Below are positions 43,186 to 45,267 of a stretch of 45,267 nucleotides of DNA, piece by piece. How positions within the stretch are numbered: the first letter of the stretch is position 1; every line of letters begins with the position of its first letter. Origin of the DNA: an uncultured Bacteroidales bacterium (GTDB lineage Bacteria > Bacteroidota > Bacteroidia > Bacteroidales > FEN-979). The notes beneath the pieces were generated by a model. It was not told the origin of the DNA and made no database searches. It worked only from the letters and a program-made list of their open reading frames with translations. The stretch lies in the NCBI GenBank assembly GCA_903915465.1, contig CAIWTA010000091.1, forward strand, positions 1 to 45,267, given 5' to 3'. The position numbers and the translations under genes were made by a program.

Positions 43186-45267
43186 TTGATATCTCACATA
43201 CGACATACCTGGCTAACAATTTTCCTGATCCTTATATTCAGCGTAAAAATATTTGCTCAACTATCCGCGGAGGATAAACTCAGGCAACAAATTGCAAAGG
43301 AGACCAATGACACCATCAAAGTAAAACTGCTGATAAAACTTGCTACAAATTATTCCATCCGTAACAGATATGCTATTCGAGGTGATTCAGAACAATTTGT
43401 ATGTTTAAGAGAAGCCCGTAAACTGTCGAAGAAAACCGATTTCAGGTATGGACTGGTTTGGGGTCAGTATTATGATGCGCTTCGGCTTTATTACAATGGC
43501 AGTTATGATAAATCACTGGCCAGCTATAAAAGCTGCATTGCCGGGTTGGATTCTCTTGGCATTATCCAATCTAAAAACAGTCCTCTCGGCACAATCAATG
43601 TCCTGTTCACTGCAATGGGTAAAGAAACAGAGGAATTCCAGTATTATTCAGCCAGGGCTGCTGACTATAAACGCACCGGACCAAAGGAAAACCTGGCCGA
43701 TTGCTATTTTGGGATTGCCGGACATTACGCCTATCTCGGGGATTACGACAAATCAATTGAATATATCCTGCGCGCCCGGGAATTGTATGAAACTTTTGAT
43801 CCCTTCGGTTATGCCACTGCAACCGGGGTTGTGGGATACTATTATCTTCTCTGGGGAAACCTGGATAAAGCCCAGCCTTATATCGAATCAGGACTTAGGG
43901 AATTTAAGCTGATGCAGGATTCCTCGATAATTTCCTTTATGTACAATGCGCTTGGAGACCTGTCGCTGAGGAGACAAGACTACAAAACTGCACTGCTGAA
44001 TTACAGTTATGTGAAAAATTACTGGAGCGCTATCGACACTGCATATATTTCCCTTGATCTCGTAAGCATTGCTGCAGTCTATTTACAATTGAATGAGCCT
44101 GACAGTGCAAACAATTTTCTCATTCAAGCCCGAAAGATGCAGAAAAATAAAAACCTTACCATGATTTCCTCACATGGTCCCTTGGAAATTGATTACCATT
44201 ACTACCTATATTACAAGGCAACCTACAATCACATTCTGGCATTGAAATGTTTAAAAAATGCGCTGAGAGAGGCTCAAATGATAAAATACATTCCGCTAAT
44301 ACTTAAATACACCAATGAACTTCATTTCTACTTGCTGCAAAAAGGGGATTCACTCCAAGCTCTCCGCTACCTGGTTCAATATCAGGCCTTACAAGATTCC
44401 GTCAATAAAATGAACACCCAGGCCCGGATCGCAAGTTTTGAAATTGAGCAGCAACAGCAGGCGAAAGAGAATGAAATTGAACATTTGCAAGTGCAAAAGA
44501 AAGAACAACAAAACTACTACCTGATTGGTGGGGCGTTTTTGCTGCTGATCGTCATGGCTGTGATCAGCCTCATTCTTTACAGAAGAAAAAGAGACAAAGA
44601 GCAGCTAACTTCAGATTTCAAAAGCCAACTGGCCCAGGCCGAAACCAAAGCCTTGCGGGCGCAAATGAATCCACATTTCATTTTTAATTCCCTCAATTCC
44701 ATCAACAGCTTTGTGATGGATCAAAAGCATGAGATTGCTTCGGATTACCTGATCAAATTCTCAAAACTGATCCGCCTGATTCTGGACAATTCACGCAGTG
44801 AAACCATCTCCATTGAAAAAGAACTTGAAACCTTGAAGTTATATGTATTGCTTGAGGCTGCCCGTTTTGATAATAAATTCAAATGTGTTTATCACATAAG
44901 CGATGATGTAAACCCCAGTTCTGTCATGATACCGCCCATGCTGCTCCAGCCGTTCGTAGAAAACGCAATATGGCACGGGCTGATGCAGAAAGAAGGTGAA
45001 GGAACCATTACCATTGAGATAGCCATGAACAGTGAGCAGATAACAGATGACGGTGAACAGCATTTACGAATCTCAATTTCGGATGACGGCATTGGTCGGG
45101 AAAAAGCAGCAGAACTGAAAAGCAAATCCGCAACTCACACATCGCATGGTTTAAAGGTCACCTCGCAGCGGATCGACATGATGAACAAGCTCAATTCCAC
45201 TTGGGCGAAGTTGAATATTGTTGATTTGAAGGATATGCAGGGTTGCGCGATGGGAACCAGGGTGGAA
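43186..45267 (+). CDS. Sensor histidine kinase, LytS/His_kinase type, with TPR sensor region (cut by window end)
   Basis: A 694-codon frame runs to the window edge; the track omits it. No ATG precedes the signal-like segment, so TTG at 43186 is my choice: MISHIRHTWLTIFLILIFSV then KIFAQ. An in-frame TAA lies 27 bases upstream. Residues about 30-410 are TPR-like helices ('YAYLGDYDKSIEYILRAREL', 'LGDLSLRRQDYKTALLNYSY'). A coiled coil (415-443) and one membrane helix (444-466) lead to ALRAQMNPHFIFNSLNSI with phospho-acceptor His497, the N-box PFVENAIWHGL near 593, and DDGIGREKA. Likely pairs with the LytTR regulator. The stop is outside the window. Confidence 0.9.
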   Translation, partial: MISHIRHTWLTIFLILIFSVKIFAQLSAEDKLRQQIAKETNDTIKVKLLIKLATNYSIRNRYAIRGDSEQFVCLREARKLSKKTDFRYGLVWGQYYDALRLYYNGSYDKSLASYKSCIAGLDSLGIIQSKNSPLGTINVLFTAMGKETEEFQYYSARAADYKRTGPKENLADCYFGIAGHYAYLGDYDKSIEYILRARELYETFDPFGYATATGVVGYYYLLWGNLDKAQPYIESGLREFKLMQDSSIISFMYNALGDLSLRRQDYKTALLNYSYVKNYWSAIDTAYISLDLVSIAAVYLQLNEPDSANNFLIQARKMQKNKNLTMISSHGPLEIDYHYYLYYKATYNHILALKCLKNALREAQMIKYIPLILKYTNELHFYLLQKGDSLQALRYLVQYQALQDSVNKMNTQARIASFEIEQQQQAKENEIEHLQVQKKEQQNYYLIGGAFLLLIVMAVISLILYRRKRDKEQLTSDFKSQLAQAETKALRAQMNPHFIFNSLNSINSFVMDQKHEIASDYLIKFSKLIRLILDNSRSETISIEKELETLKLYVLLEAARFDNKFKCVYHISDDVNPSSVMIPPMLLQPFVENAIWHGLMQKEGEGTITIEIAMNSEQITDDGEQHLRISISDDGIGREKAAELKSKSATHTSHGLKVTSQRIDMMNKLNSTWAKLNIVDLKDMQGCAMGTRVE

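Overview
The window reads as a chromosomal stretch from a member of the Bacteroidota, probably an environmental Bacteroidales-like lineage; species cannot be told from the sequence alone. The clues are: an S10-spc-alpha ribosomal megaoperon with fusA next to rpsJ and no tuf between them; start codons without clear Shine-Dalgarno sequences but with A-rich leaders; several matches to the Bacteroidota promoter (TAnnTTTG at -7, TTTG-like at -33); secreted proteins ending in type IX secretion (T9SS) type A sorting domains; many short lipoproteins; and a LytTR regulator paired with a His_kinase/LytS-type sensor kinase.

Layout. 1-17.6 kb: end of rpsG, fusA, then one continuous plus-strand run of ribosomal protein genes with secY, map, infA and rpoA, ending in a clear intrinsic terminator behind rplQ. 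Two genes too short for the ORF track (rpmD, rpmJ) are present, and rplN and rpsN start downstream of the track starts. 17.7-23.4 kb: housekeeping genes, namely eno, an MTA phosphorylase, a CcmF/CcsA-type cytochrome c assembly protein, a MORN-repeat lipoprotein and pcm. 23.6-27.0 kb: a Gfo/Idh/MocA oxidoreductase, a lipoprotein of unknown function and a polyprenyl-phosphate sugar transferase, which look like a small glycan-related group. 27.1-31.6 kb, minus strand: an S9 peptidase lipoprotein, a DUF3108 protein and an APC amino-acid permease, which fits peptide/amino-acid use. 31.6-32.9 kb: mostly non-coding, with a decayed YbjQ-family remnant, a small lipoprotein gene and an inverted repeat. 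32.9-34.5 kb: a secreted DNRLRE/PKD protein with a T9SS tail and a good promoter.

34.6-39.5 kb: a five-gene plus-strand cassette (polysaccharide-deacetylase-like protein, GNAT, acyl carrier protein, SDR reductase, ANL adenylating enzyme). I read it as a machine that activates and modifies an acyl group on a carrier and places it on a sugar or surface glycan; this is inference. 40.1-45.3 kb: a LytTR response regulator, a secreted 14-repeat YCF48-like (double seven-blade) protein and a TPR sensor kinase that runs off the window. The kinase is missing from the ORF track and probably starts at TTG. Between regulator and YCF48 gene lies a pair of ACC(G/A)GTTA direct repeats with a 21-bp period just upstream of a promoter-like sequence, the geometry expected of a LytTR operator. 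This three-gene unit and the acyl cassette are the two parts most likely to hold undescribed biology.
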